From contig MPNW01000081.1 in assembly GCA_011800805.1 (NCBI GenBank), positions 149,398 to 213,397 on the forward strand: DNA of 64,000 nucleotides, written 5' to 3'. The notes beneath the pieces were generated by a model. That model was not told the DNA's origin. It saw nothing but the letters and a program-made list of their open reading frames with translations, and ran no database searches. This DNA comes from Hirudo medicinalis (lineage: Eukaryota; Annelida; Clitellata; Hirudinida; Hirudinidae). Both the position numbers and the translations under genes were made by a program. Below are positions 26,052-37,600 of the stretch, in pieces. Within the stretch, counting starts at the first letter, position 1, and every line of letters starts with the position of its first letter.

Positions 26052-26102
<51 letters not shown>
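26052..26102. repeat. (CAA)17 microsatellite
   Basis: A perfect AAC/CAA run of about 51 bp, adjacent to the decayed minus-strand open frame at 26120-26314. Confidence 0.95.
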
Positions 26103-26103
<1 letters not shown>

Positions 26104-26119
26104 GGGTCTTAACATTTAG

Positions 26120-26314
26120 TCAATTTTTGTAGCTTTGGACAGTAAAGCAATTTCGGAGAGGAGGCAAACCGCAACGGATTTTTCCTTCATTGATTCTTAA
26201 ATATGTTGCCAGATCCTCATGAAGATTCCTGATCGTATGCAGAATATCATATCCCCTCTCAAAAAAAAAAAAAACTGCGAGCGCTATTTCCATGCACGTA
26301 AGGACCAGGAACAC
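26120..26314 (-). pseudogene. Protein-like minus-strand fragment
   Basis: A 64-codon open frame with a natural composition in its second half (ERGYDILHTIRNLHED, YLRINEGKIRCGLPPLRN). A poly-T run (codes FFFF) interrupts it upstream. It may belong to the same decayed gene as the 24.98-25.70 kb fragment on the same strand. The family is not recognised. Confidence 0.3.
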
Positions 26315-27825
26315 TTATATCTCACGCTTTTTAAATCTAAACCTAATAATTTAAATAACAAAACAAACTTATAAAAACAGCGACATGCTCCTGAGGCAGT
26401 TGACAGGAGGCAGTGTGACCAATTGAATTAATAAACTGAGATATTTCAATTTAGGAAGTCAAAAATTAGAAAAAATATTTGTAAATACTTGTACGGCATG
26501 GTGTTATTAATACTATCAATCGGTAATAGTGGTAGTACTAGTAATTAGTAATACATTGTCTAGTCTTTACAAATGGATCCGTTCATTTACGGCCCATTTA
26601 GATTCATTCAGAGGTGTATCATCAAGTTTTGAATGGATTTAAACTTATGTTCTCTCGGTAATCAGTCAATATTCTCACGGTGTGAATCAAATGCTTGATC
26701 TTTAACTCTGCACATTTGACGAGGGCAATTTTCAGCAGACAATTCATGGCTACGAACTTCTTAATGCACCTGTTATCACTTACAATTCATTTTATCGGAC
26801 CATTATCATTTTTAAATGACTTCATTAAAATCTCAGAAGTGCCTAATGCGACGAAGGATGGAACTGTCAGCAAAAATCTAATATTTCAATAAAACTATTG
26901 AATTTGAAAATTTTAAATCCTCGCCGTCCTTTTGACATTTCATATCACAGTGCAACCAACCATGGTCAGCAATTTCAGATTTTCCCACGTCATGTCATGA
27001 CGTCTCTGAAGTCACGATTCTTCATTCTCCGATGTGTCTTCTGTTTTGTGATTTGTATCTGGGAAATTATTTCAATGGCAACTTTATAATGCTTATTCGA
27101 TCTTACAGCGGATTAAACGTCAAAAATTGATTTTCTGTTGAACAGCATTTACAACTTACACTCGTGTTTTATTTTACTCGATAGATGGATCGTGGGAAAG
27201 TCGTGATTTGCATCGAGTGAATATTAGCTTGGTGATGATTCATAGACATTTGAAGCCCTTACATTTATAATCTTTCACATTTCATTCCTCGGCAAACTTC
27301 ATGTTACCTCACCAACTGAATGTCATGAAACCTCATAATAATGTCGATAAATACTTCTGAGAAGAGGAAGTTAAACTATAACCATAATGCAGATTTAACT
27401 TACATTCGTTACAGATGTAGCTCAAGTAACGCAAAAATAACGCCGAGGTTAAGAGAGATGCCAGAGATGTCATTTTATCGCAATTCACCACTTCATAACT
27501 GCTTCTAATTGTCTCTGGATAACCAGGATAACTCCTGCGCAGAAGAGGACCAAAGAAGACATCCGGGAGATTTGAAAGTGGAATCGTAAAAATGCGAAAT
27601 GGCTTAGAATATGAAATAAAATTTAATTAAATTTAATTTAGTGATATCAATCGTACATATTTGATGATTATAAAAAGAAAAAACAAGATTCATAGAAAAT
27701 GATTGAACACTCTTACAATTCCTCCGTGAGAAGACATTTCTCTCCCAGTCATTTTAGTGTCAACAAGGATCTGTTGTGGCAGTTAAATTGTGAGCCTTCA
27801 CCTCATGTTTTGATGGACGCACCTG

Positions 27826-28039
27826 AGCCCCGCCTACCGTATTTGGAGCGATGTGACGTCACAGCTGAAAGGAGGAGCCACAAAGTTCTAGCTTAATGTG
27901 CTCAAGAAAGTTTCAGCCTGGCATCCAAACTTGTGATGGGAACATGTCTCTTCGTAAAGTTTCGAAGATTCGAAATAACATCATCGGATAACATCGGGAA
28001 GAACTGAATTAAGAATTTATTTCCATTTCATTATTCAAA
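27826..28039 (+). promoter_or_regulatory. Putative Notch proximal promoter / 5' UTR
   Basis: About 180 bp before the Notch ATG lie a GC-box-like ccccgcctacc (about 27827-27837) and a full CRE palindrome TGACGTCA at 27854-27861, in otherwise AT-rich DNA. No clear TATA box. Placement relative to the ATG suggests the core promoter or first exon; this is inference from motifs. Confidence 0.35.
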
Positions 28040-29794
28040 ATGAAATTATCCCACGCTATTTTGATTCAAGTTCTTCTACCTTTTTACGCCAGGGTTGACT
28101 CAGGTAAATTTAAACAATTTTTCAAACTTTCGATAGGCATAATTATGTTACATGTTTGTTAAGTTCTCTCAGTTAATTTCTGAATTATTTTTTTGTCTGA
28201 TACTTTTGTAAAAAATTAAGAAATACAATCGTATTTAATATAGAAGAAAATGTTTCTTTTTCATGCTCTAGAAGTGTACTTTGTCGATTATAGTTTTAGA
28301 AAGCAACAAATTGATATCATTAATCTAAGCTAGCGCTTGATTTGACACCGAAACAGTTTTGGATGCTGCTTGTCAACCGAATCCCTGCTTGAACAGAGGA
28401 GAATGCACCATGCTTGATGATGAAGTGGAGTGCAGGTATTTCCTCTTTGAACTTTCATTTCAGTTCATCGTTTGGTTGAGCGTTTCCCCATCTTCACCTT
28501 CGAATTGACCGCAATTATCGGCCGGTAATATGCTCCCTGAAGAATATGTTCATGTTGACAGCTCGGTCCTCCCTTGATGCAGAATGATTGCTTATATGAG
28601 TTTGAGACGATGTTTTCAAACCTGCCTAATAAAAACCAGATCCTGCCGGGGTTTTTGCTCTCATTACGACATCATTGACTCATAAATGACAAAAGTCGTC
28701 TGCTTCTTATTTTAGTTCTTTATTCAGAGGTTCCCAGGCTTCGTGTCCCTTTTACACAAGTGATGGACCATTTGGAGAGTTGAGAGCAACTCGTTCTTGT
28801 TTCATCTCGCCACGCGCTAAGACAGCTCTTTGGGAGAGTTCAAAAGGTCACCTTAAGGATAACACGAATCACTCTGGACGTATTAAGCGCTTAATAAATG
28901 CAACGTGGATCTTTTGATGGCTGGAAGTTCTTCATGGGAATGAACTTTTTCCCAGGCCGTTATGTTTTCCATGTCGACTTCAAAGAAGGAAGCGTTCAAA
29001 CTTGAGCTGCATTCTTAAAATGACCTCTAACCCGACACGGATTGATAGAGTAATTAGGAGAGGCAATCTACTAGCCACGAGATCTTTAAGAGGATATTTA
29101 TTTGGCGCCTCATCTTATTGCAAATTTGTGCTTCATGGTGCGTGGGGTCCTTCTGAAATTTCGATTTTTTTTAGACAAGATCTCAGATCTCTCGTTTTTT
29201 AGGGTTAACAAAACACGCAGAGGAATGTTTGGTTTGTTTTATAAAGTTTTTCTCAGCTGATCTTATTTCAAGTAAAATAGGAACTTCAACTAAATTTTTC
29301 GATCCGCATTCTTTGCATCGCAGTTTTATAAGTTCTTTGCTAACCCTAACTTCAAGGAAGTTTTCTCTTAAAGGTGCCTGAACTTGTATAACGTAGGTAT
29401 ATTCATAACATTTGTTAGAATAGCCAATATAATTAACAAACTCGCTTATACTGACCAAATACCAAGTAAAACAGGATAAACAAAAAATGCTTGAGATGAT
29501 GAAACAATTATGGATCAATTGACTCCCTCATGAAATTCAATCCGATTTCCTACTTTTTATTCAAAACTTTCAATGCTCTCATAAGCTGAAGCTGATGGTT
29601 TTTGTAGATTTTGATCAACTCACGTTTGTAAAGAGCGCATATGATATTTCATTGTTTACAGTCAAAAGGTGTTGATGATTTATTGTACACGCACCTGTCC
29701 CATGGTGAAGATGGTCGTGATCATTCGTTTGTTGCCGGTGCATTGTTATGGTGAAAATGATTCTTTGGCGATGATTTTGTCGTTTATGATTGTT

Positions 29795-29853
<59 letters not shown>

Positions 29854-30706
29854 GATGATGATGATGTTGTTGGTGATGGTGATCATGAAGATGGATAATT
29901 GTCGGAATGAATTTGAGTCACAAATGAGCATAAAGGTGGTCTCGATGAGACATTACTGTTGCGTTCATTCGAGCATGTCAGAAGTTATTGTTTGCAGAGG
30001 TAGTTGGGAATGTTGAAAGAATGCGCTGTGAGCTGAAGCGGTGAGTAATGAAGGCACGCACGGATGGTTCGAAGGAAGCACTCACTTGCCATCCACTCGC
30101 CATCGGGATAAGACAATTAATTAGACATTTATTTCTTCAAATTAAAGGTGCCATGCCAACTACTACGGAGAATTCTGCGAGAATTACCGAGGTTGCACGA
30201 AGGACACTTGCATGAACGGAGGTAGCTGTTCCATCTCGCAAGGCCTCACTCGCTGCCACTGTCCACACGGTTTCCACGGACACCGATGTCAATTGGTCGA
30301 AGGTCAAACTGCTTGCACCAGAAATCCGTGCCTGAATGAGGCGGAGTGTGAAATAACGGAACTTCAAGGGTTCAAATGTCGATGCCGCGAGGGTTTCATG
30401 GGTTGGTTCCCCGTTGTCCTTGGCACTTTGAAGTGCTTGTTTATCACTTTTAGTAAACAATCTAGTAATAAATAACCTAATAATTGTTATTAAAATCAGC
30501 GTTCAAAGCCCTGAAGAAAATAATTGATATTAACACAGGATGGTGGTTTTTTAATGCAGGACATCGTTGTGAGTTCAACATCGACGATTGCGTTGGTCAC
30601 GGATGTCAAATGAACTCAACCTGCCAAGATGAACAAAATGGATATTCGTGCTTATGTCCTCCTGGATGGACAGGTGCAAAATATTAATAATAATAATAAT
30701 AATAAC

Positions 30707-30768
<62 letters not shown>

Positions 30769-30802
30769 CAACAACAACNCTGACTGCTGTGAGCTCTCAT
30801 GC

Positions 30803-30896
<94 letters not shown>

Positions 30897-30897
30897 C

Positions 30898-30930
<33 letters not shown>

Positions 30931-31628
30931 TTTTCAGGTAATTACTGCACGGATGATAAAGACGAATGTTTTATACAACCGGGGTTGTGCCAAAACGGGG
31001 CATCCTGTGAGAACCTACCAGGATCCTATCGGTGCCTTTGTCCGAACGGATTTACTGGAAAAAACTGCGAGTTGAACGTCGACGATTGCTTCCATCAATC
31101 CTGCTGGAACGGTGGAACGTGCGAGGATTTGGACGGTGCTTACAACTGCCGATGTCCTCCTCACAAGAACGGTTTGTGTTCTTTTAATCAACGTAATTGT
31201 AGGCAATAGTGTGACTGGGTAGGAAATGCTTGTGCAATTAAAACATAATCTTCCAGTATGATGCGTGCTTATTTTTCTCACAACAGCAGAGATGATCATC
31301 TTCATTCAAATGGATTTTTTTAAATAATTTGATTCGATTTACTCATTAAATTCTCCGACACTTCACCAACTGACTGAGTAATGGGGGTATATTAATCCTC
31401 CATGGAATTTCCAACAAGTGAATAGCAGCAGTCGTGCGAGTGATGAACGATGAACATTAAGAGAGTTTTTAAAATTTAATCTCAGATGACAAAGTGCTGT
31501 ACATTCCAGACATTAAAAATGTCTCCATGATTTATCGGAGCCTAAAACACGATCAAATCCTATGTTGTCGTTCGAACCACTCACGTTTCGTTTCAAAGTT
31601 CAAGCGATGACTTGTGCCATGCAAACAG

Positions 31629-31673
<45 letters not shown>

Positions 31674-34600
31674 TCGAATAAAATATGTTATTACATTAAT
31701 GTATAATAAAAGTAATATATGACAATATATGATATTGTAATTTTTGTATAAAACATTCCAGTAACATATTGTAAATAATAAATCATTGCATCTCTAATCC
31801 ATCAACATGTTCGCACAAATTAGTTTCAAAATCGTTTCAGCTTCATAATTGAAATAATGAATTATCAAATCTTAATTATCGCTCTTAAGAAGATGCATCC
31901 GTCACTAACCAGGGTCGGTCACTGGTAAATAAATTAAATAAATTAGTTTCCCATTCAACTTTCTTATTGACCTGCACTCACTTTTTGACCGGTATTTCAA
32001 TTTTTCACAATTTTCTTTTGTTTTACTACTTAAACTTAAATCATTGAAGAATTTATTTAAAATCATAGAAAAGCTAAAATTAATTATGCATGCTTCAAAA
32101 TTATGCAACGTCCTCACAAAACCTCAGATTTGAATCTTCTCGTCTGTTTCCCTCAAGAAGTACTTCAGCACGGTGCATTTTGTTCTCATGACACGAGTAT
32201 CGTGCTGCTGGTATTGGTAATGATAATGTTACTGATAATGACGTTATTGACAATGATGATGCTATCACAACGAGACATTTTGTTTCTTGAATTTTCAATT
32301 GCTTCAATATGGATGAGACATTTCGAGATTTGAAATCGCAAAATGTTTGCTTCTACATTCCTCTGATCAATCGGTGAGAGGCATCCGTGTATCTTGTTCT
32401 CGAGTCCATCCTTGAGTCACCTCCTTGGGAGGGGCGGAGTGAAAGCATGCCAATCAATTTAGCAGATTGGAATGTTTAGTGCTCGTCGTATAATTGATTC
32501 AGAGAAGAGTTTCTTATTGAAGAGAAATCAACATCATCATCATCATCATCATCAACAGGTTTGAAGTGTGAATGGGACAACGCATGCATCAGTAACCCCT
32601 GCAGACAGAATTCCTCCTGTGAAAGTGAGAAAGGAAAATACAAGTGCGTCTGCGCCGTTGGATGGACTGGACAGAACTGCCAAGACGATGTCGATGAGTG
32701 CAGCATAGGTTGATATCTTGAGAATGATTGTAATTAGTTTAATAAGTTCACAATTAGGCTGATATGTTAACAACAGGATTGTTTAATCATCGCAATTTTA
32801 AATTTTAGGCTGAATAAACATAAAACAAAACATAAAAATAAACATAAAGAAATTATTTCACAAAGTCTTTAAACCAGCTTAAGATAATTGATCCGCATTA
32901 TAACGCACACAAGCCTATTAAAGTAATATCTATTATAATATGATACAATTCCAAACTCTATTATAATCATTTATATGTTATAATATATGATCATGTATAT
33001 GTTATAATATATGATCATGTATATGTTATAATATATGATCATGTATATGTTATAATATATGATCATGTATATGTTATAATATATGATCATGTATATGTNN
33101 NNNNTTATAATATATGATCATGTATATGTTATAATATATGATCATGTATATGTTATAATATATGATCATGTATATGTTATAATATATGATCATGTATATG
33201 TTATAATATATGATCATGTATATGTTATAATTACACGACCTGTCATTAGTTACTATTACAATTAGTTTTGATTTCATAATCATAATAACGAGTTGATGTA
33301 AAGATAAAGTAAATGAAACCCTACAAGCAATTATTTGCCAGTGGAACGTGCACCTTGCGAGAATAATGGAACGTGCAGAAACAACTTGGGGTCCTTCACG
33401 TGCGATTGTCAGAGAGGATACGAAGGTCCTCGCTGTGAAATCAACATCAACGAGTGCCAACCCGATCCCTGTCGAAATGGAGGAACATGTTTGGATCACG
33501 TTGGAAAGTACCAGTGCATGTGTCTTCCTGGTTAGTATTCCACAGGCTTAAATTTCAACTGCAAATAGTTTCCCTCCATAAATTTGTTCGCCTCTCATCG
33601 TAAATCAAATTAAATGGTATTTTAATTTGCTGACAACATTGAGCTAAATATTAAATTATGATTCTACTCGAATTATGCGATTGTAAAGTTCTCGCCTATT
33701 TATGCCTTGGTTATGTCTTTATTTCTCAAACATTTTTGGGCACCTCGAGAGAAATATAAACCCTAAACAAGAAACGCAAGTCCTAATAAAAATCATTTAA
33801 AAATGAGAATAAAGTTTAAATTAAATCCGTGTAAACAGTTGGAATAGGAGACAGAAAATTGGAAGAGATGTTGAAAATTGTGAGAGAAGAATTGAAGATT
33901 AAATTGAAGATGAGTCTTAAGTCTGGAGTGATGCAGACGACATCAATTTCACGAAGAAATTTTTCATGGCAAAAAATAGCTTAGGAGATCCAAGCACCTC
34001 ATCAAAGAAATTGAATTATAAAAGTTGAAAAGCTTAAAAATTCTTCATACAACGATCGACAAAATGCAGAAATTTCACATCTTCAAAAAACTACAGGATG
34101 AGTTCTTTTCAGTGAAGTTTACTTTTACACTTCAGCTCCGCAACAGCTGCCACTATCTGCGAATGACACGAACTTTTGTTTACTTCCTGTTGACGTCCAT
34201 TTTCTTGTCAGTCTGGCTTCTAGAAACTAATTAAATAATTATTATTCTTAAATGTTTGCTTATTAATTGGCTTCATTTTGAACAGACAGACTGACAATTC
34301 AGGTCATTAAGTTCTTGCTAAAGCAATATTCTCAAGAATTGTTTGCACTCCAATACCAACTTCCTGTTGATGTGTATGATGGATATTAAAAGTGAAGTTG
34401 ATTAACAAGCAGAACTCAATAAATGAAGTCCTGGAGGAGGAGGTGGTTCTTTAACGGGTTAGAGGTGAAAGATGGCAGACACAGGTCACCATGCAGCTGG
34501 TTGCCAATGGCTGGCAGGGTCATGCAGTTGGTTAGAACCTGTTTCTCGACCTCGTGCCACGTTATTTTGAGTAATTTAAGTAATTTATCCACATACAAAT

Positions 34601-37600
34601 AAAAACAGATTAAGTTATCTCCTTTCTCTTCCCTTCGAATCTTCAGCTTTCATGTTTGCAGCTCCTTCAGAATTTCATAAAAATGTTTCGCTGACGTCAG
34701 CGATATTTTTCGTTGGGAGGATTTTCATGAGGAGATGAAGTTAATGAAGTTAATGAAGTCAAACTTCTGATCATGGTAATACATCAACTTTTTCCAAAAA
34801 CTAATAAGTTTCGAACAAAGAACCATAAATAACAAACAAAACCCAAGAACTTTTGTTGCCTGTTGACACAAACTGTCAGACGTCATTTAGGAGGTGTGAA
34901 GGACTGATGTCATGGTAAAACGGTGACTGCACGTTAATTTATCGCTTAATGGTCGACAGTTGTTTCTTCATTCGTCACTCGTTCTCTCAATTATAACCTC
35001 GGGTTGAAGGATTGAATAAAAAGACCTATTAGCGTCAATCGTCAAACTTTTAAAAAAATTAATTAAAACCATCACTTATTTAGCCTTCGATGGAATGATC
35101 GATCGCGTGAAAATGTGTTTAAAAGTGTTTTTAGTTTTAAAGACGTGAACATTCTTCAGGTTACACCGGAGAATTGTGCGAGGTGGAAATAAAAAGCTGC
35201 CATCAGAAGCCGTGTGGAGAAGGAGGCAGTTGCATCACGAACGGTGCAGAGTACAAGTGTCAGTGCAAAATAGGTTGGATGTTATTGTTTATTTTTGTGA
35301 TGATGATCGTATTGAAGATCATTACAATGTCTCACTTACAAAATGCCATTTTAATGCGACGATGCTTCAGGATTCGAAGGAGAATTTTGCGAGAAGAATT
35401 TAAGAGACTGCAACTGCGTGCACGGTTTGTGTGAGGATGGAATATGCAAATGCTTTCCTGGTTACTATGGCGATGGATGCCTTTCTAAGGCGAACGGATG
35501 CCCCGACGACTTCTGTGAGAATGGAGGGACGTGTGAAGACACGGAGGCTGATTATAAATGCGCATGTCCTCAGGGCACTACGGGTGGGTTTGATAATTTC
35601 ATTTACATTTTTGACATTAAGCAAGTTCAGAATAATTTTTGAACATCTTCTTTATGGGTAGCTGAGGGAACGAGATCGTCTGAGTAAACTTTGCACTATG
35701 TATTCTTAGTTAGATTAAGTCGCATTCCAGTGTTTTTGTCACATGTGAACATATGAAACGTTGGAGTTTGTCATGGCGATGAGTTGTGAGTTGCACGCTT
35801 AACATGTTAGTCAGCTCCCCTTCCACCCGGCGCATCTTTCAACTGCTGAAATATTTTCTTTTTATGTGTTTTCCTCTCCTTTGTCTGCTCCTTTGTCCCC
35901 GAACAATGAACATCCCCGTTTCCTCTTCTTGCATCGTGTTATTTTGTGCTTCGAAAAGCCGATCCGACTTAATTTATGAATCCCCAACATTCTGTAACAT
36001 TCATCGGTAACATTCTGTTGAAATTAAATGCAGGCATCAGATGCGAGGTGAACATTAATGAGTGTGGAAGCAATCCTTGCGCTAACGGTGGCACTTGCAT
36101 GGATCTCATAAATTCATTCAAGTGCGACTGTCTTCCTGGTTTCACGGGTAAGTGAATTCAGTCGAAGAATCTGTTTAATCTGTTTTGAAGAAAGACAATC
36201 AAAAAAGATTACCATCGTTAACAATCTCAGGAACGAATTGCCGAGTCAACATAAATGAGTGCCTATCGGGACCATGTCGGAATGGTGGAAAGTGTTCGGA
36301 TGAAGTCGGACGATTTAAGTGTCATTGTCGGCCAGGATTTTCAGGCAAGCTTTGCGAAACAGTGGAAGACAAGTGCAAATACCAACCATGCTCCAATAAC
36401 GGGACTTGCTTCATGACAGTGAATGGGTATGCACCAAGATGTTCATACTTTTTGTAGAATGTAAAATTATTTACACAAACAAGGATATTAATCATCATAA
36501 TATTACTATCATTAGATAAAAATTCATCGAAATGTTTTAAATAGACTTTATTTATCGATGTAATTTAAATTATTTTTCTAATAAAATCAACGGGAAAAAT
36601 AATAGCCTTGTCATTAACAACGGTGAGGCATTATGTTGAGCGAATGCTGATATTTTTGACTTCAGGTTTTATTGTCAGTGCCCTCCCGGGTTTTACGGGG
36701 ATAAATGCGATAAACTAATACAGGAGTGTCGGATGAACCCTTGTCAACATGGAGGAACGTGCAGGCAGAAACATGCCACATACGAATGTACCTGTCCCAG
36801 CGGTATCACAGGTGCTATCCTCATAAAATTCACTCAGCGATTCGTTTACATAAGTATAATCTTAAATTTTTGAACAAAGGTAAAAATTGTGAGGTGAATA
36901 TCGATGAATGTCAAAGCAATCCTTGCAAGAACCAAGGTTCGTGTGTCGACTTGCAGAACGGGTTCAAGTGTCATTGCTTGCCTTCGTTCACTGGCTTCGA
37001 TTGTTCGGACGCCATCAACCCATGCGCCACTCACAACTGCTCCAATGGCGGTCAATGTAGTTCCAGTCATTTCCAAAATTCCTACACGTGCAGGTGCTCT
37101 GCAGGTTTTACAGGCAAGTTTTAGTTGGAATTAAAAGTTACATATTGAAGGAAGCTATTACTATCTCATTTGATGGACAGGAAAGTTTTGCGAAAAGGAT
37201 AAGGACGAATGTTCTAATCCTCTTGTTTGTCCAAAAAAGTCGAGATGTAACAACACATTCGGTTCTTATAAATGCATTTGTCGAGATGGTTCTTACGACG
37301 ACAACTGCCTTCGAAAACGTTGCGAGAGTGGTAAGTTTTCCTAACACAAATTAAATCCCAGCTCCATTCGTAGTTATAAATGTCGATCAGCTAAAGAAAA
37401 TATCAAGAAGATGAAGGCAACGATCACATTTTCTTCTTAACAGACACTTGTCTCAACGGTGGAGAATGCGTAGAGACTGAAGAAGGGCTGCTGTGTTTTT
37501 GCAAGCCTGGTTTTAAAGGGGAGGTGTGTGAGATAGAAGTAGATGAATGTGAATCTTTCCCCTGTCTTAACGGAGCCTTGTGCATCGATCACCTCAATTC

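Larger units (their letters stand above)
22089..27825. other. Intergenic interval between Gfi1/Senseless and Notch
   Basis: No intact gene seen. It holds imperfect GAT repeats (22269-22380), a GAGTTAGT array, hairpin-tail repeat copy 3, a patch of GATT-rich sequence near 23620-23670, a decayed minus-strand coding region (about 24.98-25.70 kb and 26.12-26.31 kb) and a CAA microsatellite. A TGACGTCA palindrome lies at 24012. The large separation and repeats fit regulatory DNA of two developmental genes, but I see no specific element I can name. Confidence 0.45.

Noticed and set aside
29183..29518. 111-codon minus-strand frame in Notch intron 2
   Set aside because: Weakly protein-like with a CxxC, but no family recognised and no supporting exons; left as a possible transposon trace only.
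30648..30941. Poly-Asp, poly-Met and poly-Ile frames
   Set aside because: Products of the AAT and GAT microsatellites in Notch intron 4.
32975..33231. CRISPR-like regular array
   Set aside because: Units abut directly with no spacers; it is a tandem satellite in a eukaryotic intron.
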